Part shown: piece after piece, positions 55,946 through 64,000 of the stretch | How the letters are laid out: every line of letters begins with the position of its first letter | Position numbering within the stretch: the stretch's first letter is position 1 | Assembly (NCBI RefSeq): GCF_900107535.1 | Contig: NZ_FNRA01000006.1 | Location: 186,001-250,000, forward strand | DNA from: Pedobacter hartonius | Lineage (GTDB): Bacteria > Bacteroidota > Bacteroidia > Sphingobacteriales > Sphingobacteriaceae | DNA: 64,000 nucleotides | Reading direction: 5' to 3' | Notes under the pieces: generated by a model | What the model was told of the DNA's origin: nothing | Database searches by the model: none | The model's input: the letters and a program-made list of their open reading frames with translations, nothing else | Position numbers and translations under genes: made by a program

Positions 55946-57645
55946 TAAATGTTTCCTTTTTTGAGTTCTGTAACTGCATAATCTGCCGCCCTGGCCGTTA
56001 AGGCCATAAAAGTAAGCGATGGATTCTGGCAGGCGATGGAAGGCATACATGATCCGTCCGTTACAAAAACATTTTTCACTTCATGCATCTGGTTCCATTT
56101 GTTCAGGACAGAAGTTTTAGGGTCATTGCCCATACGTGCTGTTCCCTGTTCGTGGATGGCCATACCTGGTGATGATCCGCTGTCAAAGGTCTTGATGTTT
56201 TTCATTCCTGCGGCTTCCAGCATTTCTGCGGCATCATTCATCATATCTAAACGCATTTTTTGCTCATTGCCTTTAAATTCGCAGTCGATAGCCAAAACAG
56301 GCATGCCCCATTTATCTTTTTTAGTTTTATCAATATAAACGCGGTTCTCATGGTAAGGCAGGGATTCTCCGAATCCGCCCAGTCCCATGGTCCACATGCC
56401 CGGTTGAGTCATCTGGTCCTTTACCTCACCGCCAAAGGCCAGCTCGGCAACATCTTTATGCCATCCTGTGCGGCTTGCACCGCCCTGATAACCAAATCCT
56501 CTCAGGTAATCGCGTTTATCACCGTTCATGTTCTGGTAACGTGGAATATAGATTCCGTTCGCCCGTCGTCCATAAGTATATTTATCCTCAAAGCCTTCCG
56601 CTTCACCGTTTGCACCGCAACGGAAATGGTGGTCCATCAGGTTATGGCCCAGTTCCCCGCTGGCGTTTCCTAAACCATTAGGATGTTCGGCCGAAGTAGA
56701 GTTTAACAGCAAAAATGTACTGCCAAGGGTTGATCCGTTCACGAAAACGATCTTCGCAAAGAATTCGATGTTTTCTTTTGTTTCTGAATCGATCACCATT
56801 ACGCCTGTGGCCTTTTGGGTTTCCTTATCATAAATGATATGGTCTACCAGTGAGAAAGGACGCAAAGTCAGGTTTCCTGTTGCCACGGCTGCAGGCAGGG
56901 TAGATGACTGTGTGCTGAAATAGGCGCCGAAAGGACAGCCTCTGCTACACAGGTTACGGTACTGGCAGCTGCCTCTTCCGCCATGGGGAACGGTCAGGTT
57001 GGCTGTGCGGCCAATGGTCATGATCCGTGATTTTTTCCAGTGTTCCTCAATACGTGATTTTACTGATTTTTCTACACAGTTCATCTCCATAGGCGGCAGG
57101 AATTGCCCGTCAGGCAATGCAGGCCAGTTTTCTGCCTGTCCGCTGATCCCTGCGAAACGCTCTACGTAATCGTACCATTTCTCCAGGTCTTTATACCTGA
57201 TCGGCCAGTCATTGCCATGGCCGTCTTTTTTGTTGTCTTCAAAGTTCAGGTCACTGAAACGGTAACTCTGTCTGCCCCACATCAGTGATTTACCACCTAC
57301 GTGAAAGCCGCGGTACCAGTCGAAACGTTTTACCTCAGTATACGGGCATTCCAGGTCGTTCACCCAAAAGCTTTCATTAAATTCCTGGTAAGGATAATCC
57401 CTGATTTGTACAGGGTGTGTTTTTTTCTGTTCTTCAGTCAGCAGGCCACGGTGTTCAAATTCCCATGGTTTTTTCATTGCGGTGGTGTAGTCTTTAATAT
57501 GCTCAACGTTCCTGCCTCTTTCCAGCATTAAAACTTTAAGCCCTTTTTCAGTAAGTTCCTTTGCAGCCCATCCGCCGCTGATTCCGGATCCTACTACAAT
57601 GGCATCATATGTATTTTGTGCAGTTGCTTTGGTATTTAAGTTCAT
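55945..57645 (-). CDS. GMC oxidoreductase, glucoside-3-dehydrogenase / gluconate-dehydrogenase-like large subunit
   Basis: A 566-residue FAD enzyme with VVGSGISGGWAAKEL and LMLERGR for FAD binding. A cysteine-bearing loop, SCQYRNLCSRGCPFGA, is typical of the gluconate/2-keto-dehydrogenase branch, with C-terminal AIHEQGTARMG and NPSLTFMALTARAA. It has no signal peptide, while its neighbour 19 nt upstream, the subunit-3 protein, has a Tat signal. With the cytochrome c this matches the three-part glucoside 3-dehydrogenase layout (LacA/LacB/LacC type). It would oxidise C3 of glycosides in the periplasm. Confidence 0.9.
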   Translation of the reverse strand: MNLNTKATAQNTYDAIVVGSGISGGWAAKELTEKGLKVLMLERGRNVEHIKDYTTAMKKPWEFEHRGLLTEEQKKTHPVQIRDYPYQEFNESFWVNDLECPYTEVKRFDWYRGFHVGGKSLMWGRQSYRFSDLNFEDNKKDGHGNDWPIRYKDLEKWYDYVERFAGISGQAENWPALPDGQFLPPMEMNCVEKSVKSRIEEHWKKSRIMTIGRTANLTVPHGGRGSCQYRNLCSRGCPFGAYFSTQSSTLPAAVATGNLTLRPFSLVDHIIYDKETQKATGVMVIDSETKENIEFFAKIVFVNGSTLGSTFLLLNSTSAEHPNGLGNASGELGHNLMDHHFRCGANGEAEGFEDKYTYGRRANGIYIPRYQNMNGDKRDYLRGFGYQGGASRTGWHKDVAELAFGGEVKDQMTQPGMWTMGLGGFGESLPYHENRVYIDKTKKDKWGMPVLAIDCEFKGNEQKMRLDMMNDAAEMLEAAGMKNIKTFDSGSSPGMAIHEQGTARMGNDPKTSVLNKWNQMHEVKNVFVTDGSCMPSIACQNPSLTFMALTARAADYAVTELKKGNI

Positions 57646-57664
57646 TGTTGTGTTTCTAATAGAT

Positions 57665-58306
57665 TTATGAATAAACTCTCTGACCAGGTTTCAGGTCCAC
57701 ACAGCCATCATAACGGCCGGGGATCTGTACATACTCAAGAGCCTGCGTGGCGCCGATCTCTGAAGTGAAATAACCCAGCATGGTTAAGTCGCGCGCTATT
57801 GCAAAGAAATAAGGAGTGTTTTTGGCGTACCTGTTTGGTGCAGCCAATGGTTTCTCCAGTTTGAGATCAGGTTTACCTGAGGCCGCAGTTTTTGCAGCTT
57901 CAGCTTTCTGTGATGCCACAGTTTCGTCGCGTAATTTTCCAAGGAGTTGCTCACGCTCCTTTGCAGAAATTTTAAGAAACGAACTGCCGTATTCTTTTTT
58001 CGACCGGTCTTCAAGGTCTTCGAGACCTTTCACGAATGCTTTTTGCGCATCCTCAGGGTAACATTCCTTAACCATTTGTGCTATAAATGGCCCTACGCCT
58101 GCAGCTTTTGCCCCCGGGGTTTTTGTTGTAGGAATGATCACATCTGCTACTTCTGTGATGATCAGGTTCTGGTCTTCAGAAAACAGATTTGACCCTTTAT
58201 TAGCTGACGGTGAGGTACAGCCATCGAGAAATACACCAATTGTGGTTGCAGAAAGTGCACCTCCCATTAAAAAAGCAAAATTTTTCACTGCCTCTCTTCT
58301 ATCCAT
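57665..58306 (-). CDS. gluconate 2-dehydrogenase subunit-3-family protein with Tat signal
   Basis: A 213-residue small subunit of membrane sugar dehydrogenases. The N-terminus has DRREAVK and a hydrophobic stretch, a Tat-type signal; GVFLDGC may be a lipobox, though Asp at -2 is unusual. LNLIITEVADVIIPTT-like and GVGPFIAQMVKECYP segments are family marks. The usual role is assembly and export of the GMC partner. It is the first gene of the operon. Confidence 0.88.
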   Translation of the reverse strand: MDRREAVKNFAFLMGGALSATTIGVFLDGCTSPSANKGSNLFSEDQNLIITEVADVIIPTTKTPGAKAAGVGPFIAQMVKECYPEDAQKAFVKGLEDLEDRSKKEYGSSFLKISAKEREQLLGKLRDETVASQKAEAAKTAASGKPDLKLEKPLAAPNRYAKNTPYFFAIARDLTMLGYFTSEIGATQALEYVQIPGRYDGCVDLKPGQRVYS

Positions 58307-58469
58307 AATGATTTAAATTTGGTTTGATATGTTGTCTTATTTGTGCTATGGTAAATCTAAAATAAGTAAAACAGTTGACAAAGTGTAATATTAACACACT
58401 TATATACTGCTATTGTTACTTTACTCAAAGCTGAAATAATTTATATCCTGATATTTATTTAATTGATAC

Positions 58470-59384
58470 TTATCGAAGCAAGTCTTTTTTGATATAATTA
58501 ATACTTTTTGTGATACTTTGATAGGGGTCGATCTTTATGATATCCTGCTCCACAAACAGGTATTCCAGTCCTGAAAGTTTTGCATTCCGGAAAATACTTT
58601 TGAAATCGATACTGCCTGTTCCCACTTCGGTAAAAACACTCTTATCTGCTTTATCCATATCCTTTACATGCCACATCTTAAAACGGCCCGGGTGTAGTTT
58701 GAACATTTCCAGTGGATTGAGTCCGGCGTTAACGGCCCAGAAAAGATCCAGCTCAAAACTTACCAGTGAAGGGTCCGTTTCTTTCAGAAGGACATCATAC
58801 CCGGTAATTCCCTTTCCCAGGTCACTAAATTCAAAGTTGTGGTTATGGTAAGCCAGTTTCAGGCTGTGCTTTTTGCAGAGTTCCGCGGCATGATTAAATT
58901 TCGCGGCCATTTCTTTATAGTTATCCATCTTTCCGGCCTTCCTGACCTCACCGGGAATGGACGGAATTACAAAATATTTCTGGCCGACTGTTGCTGCGGT
59001 TTCAATATGACTTTTTAAAACCTCATCAGTCCCGCCCTTGCTCAGAAATTCGCTGACATTATAATGTCCGCTTGGCGAAGTCAGATGATGTGCTGAAAGC
59101 AGCGACTTAAACGCTTTAGCATCCAATCCCCAGAAGCCCTTTGCCGCGTTCGGCCCGTTATAACCATAAAATGTTTCTACCTGGCCATAGCCAATTCTGG
59201 CCAGCTCGGCAATGGTGCCCTTCACATCCTTTGCAAGTTGTTCCCTCAAAGTATACAACTGGATCCCCACTTTATTGGGTAAGGAAGGTACTGCAGCCAG
59301 TGCGGAAGATAAAACTGCAGGACTTAACAATGCTGCAGCAGTAGCTATTCCTGCCTGGTGTAAAAAAGTTCTTCTGTTGCTCAT
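58470..59384 (-). CDS. Tat-exported sugar isomerase/epimerase-family protein, paralogue of 48045
   Basis: A 304-residue TIM barrel with a Tat-type signal (NRRTFLH, then a hydrophobic stretch to SSALA). It shares long stretches with the protein at 48045 (QLYTLR, KDVKGTIA, PSGHY, MWHVKDMDKAD). It lies 163 nt upstream of the ten-gene operon on the same strand, across an AT-rich gap, so it may have its own promoter or begin the same regulon. An oxidised-sugar substrate is inferred from context. Confidence 0.87.
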   Translation of the reverse strand: MSNRRTFLHQAGIATAAALLSPAVLSSALAAVPSLPNKVGIQLYTLREQLAKDVKGTIAELARIGYGQVETFYGYNGPNAAKGFWGLDAKAFKSLLSAHHLTSPSGHYNVSEFLSKGGTDEVLKSHIETAATVGQKYFVIPSIPGEVRKAGKMDNYKEMAAKFNHAAELCKKHSLKLAYHNHNFEFSDLGKGITGYDVLLKETDPSLVSFELDLFWAVNAGLNPLEMFKLHPGRFKMWHVKDMDKADKSVFTEVGTGSIDFKSIFRNAKLSGLEYLFVEQDIIKIDPYQSITKSINYIKKDLLR

Positions 59385-59516
59385 ATTATCAGTTTTTTAG
59401 TAGTTCATTTTCAAATAACCAGGCCATGGCAGACCGGAAATTTGGGAGCATAAGGTGTTAATATATGAAGATAAATATAATTAATAACATTTTTATTAAG
59501 GTTTGTTTCGTTTTTC

Positions 59517-59524
59517 TACCTTTG
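59517..59524 (+). promoter_or_regulatory. -7 promoter box of the threonine dehydrogenase-yebC unit
   Basis: TACCTTTG matches the Bacteroidota TAnnTTTG element exactly, 15 nt before the ATG at 59540. A TTTG at 59502-59505 is only 11 nt upstream, so the -33 element is unclear. Confidence 0.55.
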
Positions 59525-59539
59525 CCAAAATCTATATTA

Positions 59540-60484
59540 ATGAACGAAAAAATAGTAGTATTAGGTTCTAATGGTCAGATCGGTACCGAACTGGTAACCG
59601 CTTTGCGCAACACTTACGGAGAAAATAATGTGATCGCATGCGATATCCGTCGTCCTGATTATGATATCAAGAATTCAGGCCCCTTTGAATTTGTAAATGT
59701 GCTGGAAAAGGAAACTTTGAACGCGATTTTCACAAAATACAAGCCTTCCCAGGTTTACCTGCTTGCGGCTTTGCTGTCGGCAACCGGTGAGCAAAACCCA
59801 AAGCTTGCCTGGGACCTGAATATGAACGGATTGCTGAATATCCTTGACCTGGCTATCGTTTACAAAACAGCGAAGGTGTACTGGCCAAGCTCTATCGCGG
59901 TCTTTGGGCCAAATTCCCCAAAAGATCAAACAGAACAATTTTGTATAATGGACCCCAATACTGTTTATGGAATCAGTAAATTAGCGGGTGAAAGGTGGTG
60001 TGAATATTACCATCAGAAATATGGCCTGGATGTAAGGAGTATACGTTACCCGGGATTGATCAGCTGGAAGGCCGCCCCTGGAGGAGGTACAACGGATTAT
60101 GCGATTCACATCTTTCATGATGCACTGAAGAAAGGCAGTTACGCTTCTTTTCTTTCCGCTGAAACGGAATTGCCGATGATGTATATGGATGATGCAATCC
60201 GCGGAACTATTGAATTGATGGATGCCCCGGCAGCACAGATCAGCATCCGCTCCAGCTATAACTTTGCAGGCGTAAGTTTTACCCCGGAAGTGCTTGCAGC
60301 GGAAATCCGGGACCATATTCCGGATTTTAAACTAACTTACACAGCTAATGACCCGCGTCAGCAGATCGCTACCAGCTGGCCACGCTCCATTGATGATCAG
60401 TTTGCCACGCGCGACTGGGGATGGAAGCCGGAGTTTGACCTGGCGAAGATGACGGCAGATATGTTTAGTAATTTAAAAAGTTAA
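59540..60484 (+). CDS. NAD-dependent epimerase-type L-threonine 3-dehydrogenase
   Basis: A 314-residue extended short-chain dehydrogenase of the UDP-galactose-epimerase-like threonine dehydrogenase family, which oxidises L-threonine to 2-amino-3-ketobutyrate. The NAD loop is VLGSNGQIGTEL, and the catalytic Tyr-Lys is in DPNTVYGISKLAGE. RYPGLISWKAAPGGGTTDYA and WPRSIDDQFATRDWGW are diagnostic. ATG 59540 is chosen; an in-frame earlier start at 59465 would add an unlikely 25-residue leader across the promoter. With gcvP it would allow threonine to glycine to one-carbon flow (inference). Confidence 0.9.
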   Translation: MNEKIVVLGSNGQIGTELVTALRNTYGENNVIACDIRRPDYDIKNSGPFEFVNVLEKETLNAIFTKYKPSQVYLLAALLSATGEQNPKLAWDLNMNGLLNILDLAIVYKTAKVYWPSSIAVFGPNSPKDQTEQFCIMDPNTVYGISKLAGERWCEYYHQKYGLDVRSIRYPGLISWKAAPGGGTTDYAIHIFHDALKKGSYASFLSAETELPMMYMDDAIRGTIELMDAPAAQISIRSSYNFAGVSFTPEVLAAEIRDHIPDFKLTYTANDPRQQIATSWPRSIDDQFATRDWGWKPEFDLAKMTADMFSNLKS

Positions 60485-60510
60485 TGGGTTAACCCCTCAA
60501 TATTTATACA

Positions 60511-61236
60511 ATGGGAAGAGCATTTGAGTTCAGAAAAGAAAGAAAATTTAAACGTTGGGCAAAAATGGCCGTACAATTTACCCGTATAGGGAAGGAAATT
60601 GTGATGGCCGTAAAAGATGCCGGCCCAAATCCTGATACCAACTCGCGCTTACGTACCGCAATTCAAAACTCGAAGGCAGTAAATATGCCTAAGCATACTG
60701 TTGATGCGGCTATCAAACGGGCGTCCAACAAGGATGAGAACGGTTATGAAGAACATGTATACGAAGGATATGCACAGCATGGCGTAGCTATCCTGATCGA
60801 GACGGCGACAGATAACACCAACAGGACTGTCGCAAACGTGCGCAGTTACTTTAGTAAAACCGGTGGCTCCTTAGGTAAAACCGGCTCCCTGGATTTTATC
60901 TTCAACCGTAAATCTATCTTCAGGTTCCTTCCCGCTGAAAAAGATATGGAAGAACTGGAATTTGAACTGATCGATGCCGGACTGGAAGAGCTTTATCTTG
61001 AAGCTGACGAGGAAGGTAAAGATATCGCTGTTGTTCAGACGGCTTTTGAAGATTTTGGTAAAATGCAGAAAGCACTGGAAGATATGGGCTTTGAAATGAA
61101 AAGTGCCAAGCTGGAACGTATTGCCCTGTCTACAACAGAGATCACTGAAGAACAGGCAGTAGATGTGTTGAAATTAATCGATAAACTGGAAGAGGATGAT
61201 GATGTGCAGGCGGTGTATCATAACATGGCAGAGTAG
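60511..61236 (+). CDS. YebC/PmpR-family protein
   Basis: A 241-residue YebC-family protein. The opening MGRAFEFRKERKFKRW, NMPKHTVDAAIKRAS and GGSLGKTGSLDFIF segments are diagnostic. Members are annotated as transcriptional regulators, and recent work links some to relief of ribosome stalling. It is 26 nt downstream of the threonine dehydrogenase gene. Confidence 0.94.
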   Translation: MGRAFEFRKERKFKRWAKMAVQFTRIGKEIVMAVKDAGPNPDTNSRLRTAIQNSKAVNMPKHTVDAAIKRASNKDENGYEEHVYEGYAQHGVAILIETATDNTNRTVANVRSYFSKTGGSLGKTGSLDFIFNRKSIFRFLPAEKDMEELEFELIDAGLEELYLEADEEGKDIAVVQTAFEDFGKMQKALEDMGFEMKSAKLERIALSTTEITEEQAVDVLKLIDKLEEDDDVQAVYHNMAE

Positions 61237-61260
61237 ATTTTCCGGTGGATTTGTCAACTA

Positions 61261-61342
61261 AATTTTTCATATATAACATTCAGGCTGCATTAATTTGCTG
61301 CGCAAAAGAACGCTGAGGCCTGAATGTTATATATGAAAAAAT
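61261..61342. repeat. hairpin repeat, copy 1 (left end of composite element)
   Basis: A 23-bp perfect inverted repeat (61263-61285 with 61318-61340) encloses a 32-nt loop that starts TGCATTAATTTGCTGCGC. The loop is 26/32 identical to the reverse complement of the loop in copy 2, and the inner stem (TAACATTCAGGC against TAATATTCCGGC) is also alike. The two hairpins are therefore one family in opposite orientation. Confidence 0.85.
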
Positions 61343-61387
61343 TTAAACAGATCACCCCAGCCGGCTTGTGGAAGGGGGAATCCAAAC

Positions 61388-61492
61388 AGGACGCATAACC
61401 CAATGCAAAATCTATTGCATGAGCTATGTACAGAATCTTTTTACGAAACCCGGACGCAAAATCTGGGATTGCGTAATCCCAATACAAAATCT
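61388..61492. repeat. four degenerate tandem units ending CARAATCT
   Basis: Units end at 61413, 61438, 61464 and 61492, a spacing of 25, 26 and 28 nt. Units 1 and 4 share GCRTAAYCCCAATRCAAAATCT-like sequence. They lie between the two hairpin copies. A 65-codon minus-strand frame here (61290-61487) reflects the repeats and is not supported as a gene. Confidence 0.65.
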
Positions 61493-61499
61493 GTTTAAT

Positions 61500-61575
61500 A
61501 AAAGGGATGTGATATTCCGGCCTTGTCGTTCTTTCGCGAAGCGAATTAATGCAGCCGGAATATTACATCCCTTTT
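61500..61575. repeat. hairpin repeat, copy 2 (right end of composite element, inverted)
   Basis: Arms 61500-61521 and 61554-61575 are 22 nt with one mismatch (AAAAGGGATGT start; ATCCCTTTT end) around a 32-nt loop containing TTTCGCGAAGCGAATTAATGCA. The loop is the reverse complement of the copy 1 loop at 26 of 32 positions. Together the copies bound a roughly 315-bp unit filling the gap between yebC and the beta-glucosidase gene. Confidence 0.85.
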
Positions 61576-61628
61576 GTTCTCAGTTAGAAGACCCCTTAGA
61601 ATCTTTTGCTTTTAAAAACAAACCTTAT

Positions 61629-63926
61629 TTATTTCAACAGGCTGAATTTAACAGTAGAAACATCACGTGAGTTACCGCCAATGAACAGGTTAAAATCACC
61701 CGGTTCGGCGGCAAATTTCAGCGCTGAGTTGTAGAACTTCAGCATATTCTCATCAATTGTGAACGTAACGTGTTTAGTTTCTCCTTTTTTCAGAGAGATC
61801 TTCTGGAATCCCTTCAGTTCTTTTACCGGTCTTGTAATAGAACCATAGATATCCTGAATATACAATTGTACTACTTCCTGGCCGTCAAAATTGCCGGTAT
61901 TCTGTATGTCTACTGAAGCCTGGATGGTCTGTCCGCTTTTCAGGTTAACCTTATTCAGCTGAACAGGGGAGTACTGGAAGGTGGTATAACTTAATCCGTA
62001 ACCGAAAGGGTATAAAGGATCGTTTGAACTGTCTATATACCGTGATTTGTATTTTTCGTTAGATACGCCATCGTACGGACGGCCTGTGTTTTTATGGTTA
62101 TAGTAGATCGGGATCTGGCCAACACTTCTTGGAAAGGTAGTGGTCAGTTTACCTGATGGATTGTAATTTCCTACCAGGATATCTGCAATTGCATTACCTG
62201 CTTCCGTTCCACCAAACCAGGTTTCGAGGATCGCAGGAACATTTGAATCTTCCCATTCCAGTGTAAGCGGGCGGCTGTTCATCAATACCAGAACGATCGG
62301 TTTACCTGTAGCGGTAAGGGCTTTTAATAAAGCCTTTTGATTGGGTAACAGGTCAAGGTTTGTACGACTTGTTGCCTCGCCACCCATGAGTGCACTTTCT
62401 CCAAGAACTACAACTGCTATTTCTGCTTTATTGGCAGCAGAAACTGCGTCACTGATTAATTTGTCCGCTGATTTTTCATCTGCAACAATATCAGCGCCAT
62501 TGGCATTGATCTGTTTGAGGATGGCGGGGTCATCCACCAGGTTGGCACCTTTAGCATAAATGATATCCAGGTCCGGTGCTGCCTTTTTCAGGCCTTCCAT
62601 CACACCGATCGCCTTTTTCCAGTCGCCCGCTGCACTCCAGTTACCGATCATATTGCGTTTGTCATCTGCCAGCGGGCCTATCAGCGCAATTTTCGCATTC
62701 TTTTTCAGTGGGAGCAGCTGGTTATCATTTTTCAGCAGTACCATTGAAGCTTCGGCTATATTTTTTGCGTCAAACCTGTTCTGTTGTGACAGTATCTCTG
62801 TTTTTGCACGTTCTTCATTTACATATTTGTAGGGATCAGCAAATAATCCGAGTTTGTATTTTGCTTCCAGCATTCTGCGGCAGGCGAGGTCAATCGTTGA
62901 TATGGTGATCGCCTTTTCCTGCAGTGACTGTTTCAGCGTGGTCAGGAAACCTTCACCCACCATATCCATATCAGTTCCTGCTGTCAGTGCTTTTGCACTT
63001 ACCGTTTTCAGATCTCCGAGTCCGTGAGGAACCAGTTCATTGATACCGGTGTAATCACTTACTACAAAACCATTGAAACCCCACTGCTTGCGTAAAAGAT
63101 CGGTCAGCAGCCACCTGTTGGCCGTAGCCGGAGTGCCGTTAATATCATTAAAGGATGCCATTACAGATGCTGCACCCGCGTCAACTGCCGCTTTATATGG
63201 GGGCAGGTATTCGTTGTACATTTTAATCAGGCTCATGTCTGTAGTATTGTAATCTCTTCCTGCTTCGGCTGCGCCGTACAGTGCAAAGTGTTTGATACAA
63301 GCCAGGATCGCATCCTTATTGGAAAGGCTATTGGTTTGATACCCCTTTACCATGGCCACGCCGATCAGTCCGCCCAGGTAAGGGTCTTCGCCGGAGCCTT
63401 CGGAGATTCTTCCCCATCTCGCGTCCCTTGCAATGTCAACCATAGGCGAGAACGTCCAGTTTAACCCATCGGCACTTGCCTCTCTTGCGGCAATACGCGC
63501 ACTTTTCTCAATGAGATCTAAATCCCAGCTGGTACTTAAACCTAAGGGGATAGGGAAGATCGTTTTATGTCCGTGGATTACATCATAACCAAATAACAGG
63601 GGGATCTTTAAGCGTGATTTCGTCATCACGAGTTTCTGCAGTTTCTCCACAGCCTGAGGGGTGAAGGTGTTGAAAACACCTCCAACCAGTCCTTTTTCGA
63701 TCTTTTCGTCAACACCCTCGCTTAAAACCGGGCCGGTAACGTCAAATCCTACTGCAGGTAAGTTGAGTTGTCCGATCTTTTCGTCCGGTGTCATTTGAGA
63801 CATCAGGTTAGTGATGAAGGTATTCATCATCTGATCGGCTGCTGACACGGCCTTTTTTTGTTGCGCTGAGACTGTGTTCGCAAGAAAAATGGCTGCCAGG
63901 AAAAATAGTAGATTAGGTCTTTTCAT
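61629..63926 (-). CDS. bglX: secreted beta-glucosidase, GH3 (BglX-type)
   Basis: A 765-residue glycoside hydrolase family 3 enzyme with a signal peptide (LANTVSAQ). ATG 63926 is chosen over an in-frame start 36 nt upstream because it opens the signal. The N-terminal barrel has LLFGYDVIHGHKTIFPIPLG and the nucleophile Asp in GFVVSDYTGINEL near residue 300. The sandwich domain contains VVLGESALMGGEA, and a C-terminal fibronectin-III-like domain begins near 675. It cleaves beta-glucosides in the periplasm. Gene start to window end (63927-64000) holds only its upstream region. Confidence 0.94.
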   Translation of the reverse strand: MKRPNLLFFLAAIFLANTVSAQQKKAVSAADQMMNTFITNLMSQMTPDEKIGQLNLPAVGFDVTGPVLSEGVDEKIEKGLVGGVFNTFTPQAVEKLQKLVMTKSRLKIPLLFGYDVIHGHKTIFPIPLGLSTSWDLDLIEKSARIAAREASADGLNWTFSPMVDIARDARWGRISEGSGEDPYLGGLIGVAMVKGYQTNSLSNKDAILACIKHFALYGAAEAGRDYNTTDMSLIKMYNEYLPPYKAAVDAGAASVMASFNDINGTPATANRWLLTDLLRKQWGFNGFVVSDYTGINELVPHGLGDLKTVSAKALTAGTDMDMVGEGFLTTLKQSLQEKAITISTIDLACRRMLEAKYKLGLFADPYKYVNEERAKTEILSQQNRFDAKNIAEASMVLLKNDNQLLPLKKNAKIALIGPLADDKRNMIGNWSAAGDWKKAIGVMEGLKKAAPDLDIIYAKGANLVDDPAILKQINANGADIVADEKSADKLISDAVSAANKAEIAVVVLGESALMGGEATSRTNLDLLPNQKALLKALTATGKPIVLVLMNSRPLTLEWEDSNVPAILETWFGGTEAGNAIADILVGNYNPSGKLTTTFPRSVGQIPIYYNHKNTGRPYDGVSNEKYKSRYIDSSNDPLYPFGYGLSYTTFQYSPVQLNKVNLKSGQTIQASVDIQNTGNFDGQEVVQLYIQDIYGSITRPVKELKGFQKISLKKGETKHVTFTIDENMLKFYNSALKFAAEPGDFNLFIGGNSRDVSTVKFSLLK

Positions 63927-64000
63927 ATGTATGTGTATTAAAATCTTGTTTGCATTGCTCAATTGGCTTTGATGACCGCTGAACGTTGTGATATTCCATT

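Noticed and set aside
61290..61487. A 65-codon minus-strand frame between yebC and bglX
   Set aside because: It lies wholly within the hairpin/tandem-repeat element, and its sequence follows the repeats; no family or start context supports it.
61388..61492. Possible CRISPR array
   Set aside because: Units are degenerate along their full length, spacing varies, no unique spacers exist, and no cas gene is near.

Overview
The window looks like chromosome of a Bacteroidota bacterium, most likely family Sphingobacteriaceae (Pedobacter-like). The evidence is a SusC/SusD pair, Bacteroidota-type promoters (TTTG, 19-20 nt, TAnnTTTG), GH3-family and DUF1599 proteins, a BT_3928-type DoxX protein, an epimerase-type threonine dehydrogenase, and many Tat-exported sugar isomerases and oxidoreductases. 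No rRNA, tRNA, CRISPR array, intact insertion sequence or prophage was seen.

Layout. 1-7.7 kb: a nutrient-uptake locus with SusC (cut by the left edge), SusD, a secreted TlpA-type thioredoxin protein and a secreted alpha/beta hydrolase. 7.8-9.1 kb: an orphan cupin anti-sigma-like protein and a short DUF5710 protein that ends inside a large nested inverted repeat. 9.1-18.8 kb: a corrin-ring block. Six tightly coupled plus-strand genes, three of them two-enzyme fusions (CobJ-CobH, CbiE-CbiT, CbiG-CobM), are followed by an overlapping membrane protein with a nickel/cobalt-transporter motif. cbiX and cobA face them on the minus strand. The set covers uroporphyrinogen III to the contracted corrin ring by the cobalt-early route, except the precorrin-2 dehydrogenase. 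18.9-25.2 kb: a RibD-like reductase, a GMC oxidoreductase, a cyclic-nucleotide-domain histidine kinase paired with a response-regulator/glutaredoxin-like/thioredoxin-reductase fusion that lacks the reductase CxxC, and a GAF plus phosphoacceptor protein with no ATPase domain.

25.6-47.8 kb is mostly housekeeping: recJ-lptB-GH3, gcvP, pdxJ, ahcY, a bacilliredoxin, cdaA, folP, DUF1599, DoxX-like, a lone DppB-type permease, aroK, a thioesterase, truA, GH20 hexosaminidase, dacB and asd.

48.0-58.3 kb is a ten-gene minus-strand operon that fits oxidative glycoside breakdown through 3-keto sugars. It holds a GMC dehydrogenase with a Tat-signal subunit 3, a cytochrome c lipoprotein, a DUF1080 hydrolase, two Gfo/Idh/MocA oxidoreductases, three TIM-barrel isomerases and a sugar/nucleoside permease. 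A fourth isomerase, a paralogue of the last operon gene, lies just upstream. The window ends with threonine dehydrogenase-yebC, a composite hairpin repeat element (61.26-61.58 kb) and a GH3 beta-glucosidase.

The least explained items are the kinase/fusion-reductase pair, the 3-keto-glycoside operon with a likely hitch-hiking Tat substrate, and the paired hairpin element with a conserved loop at 61.3-61.6 kb.
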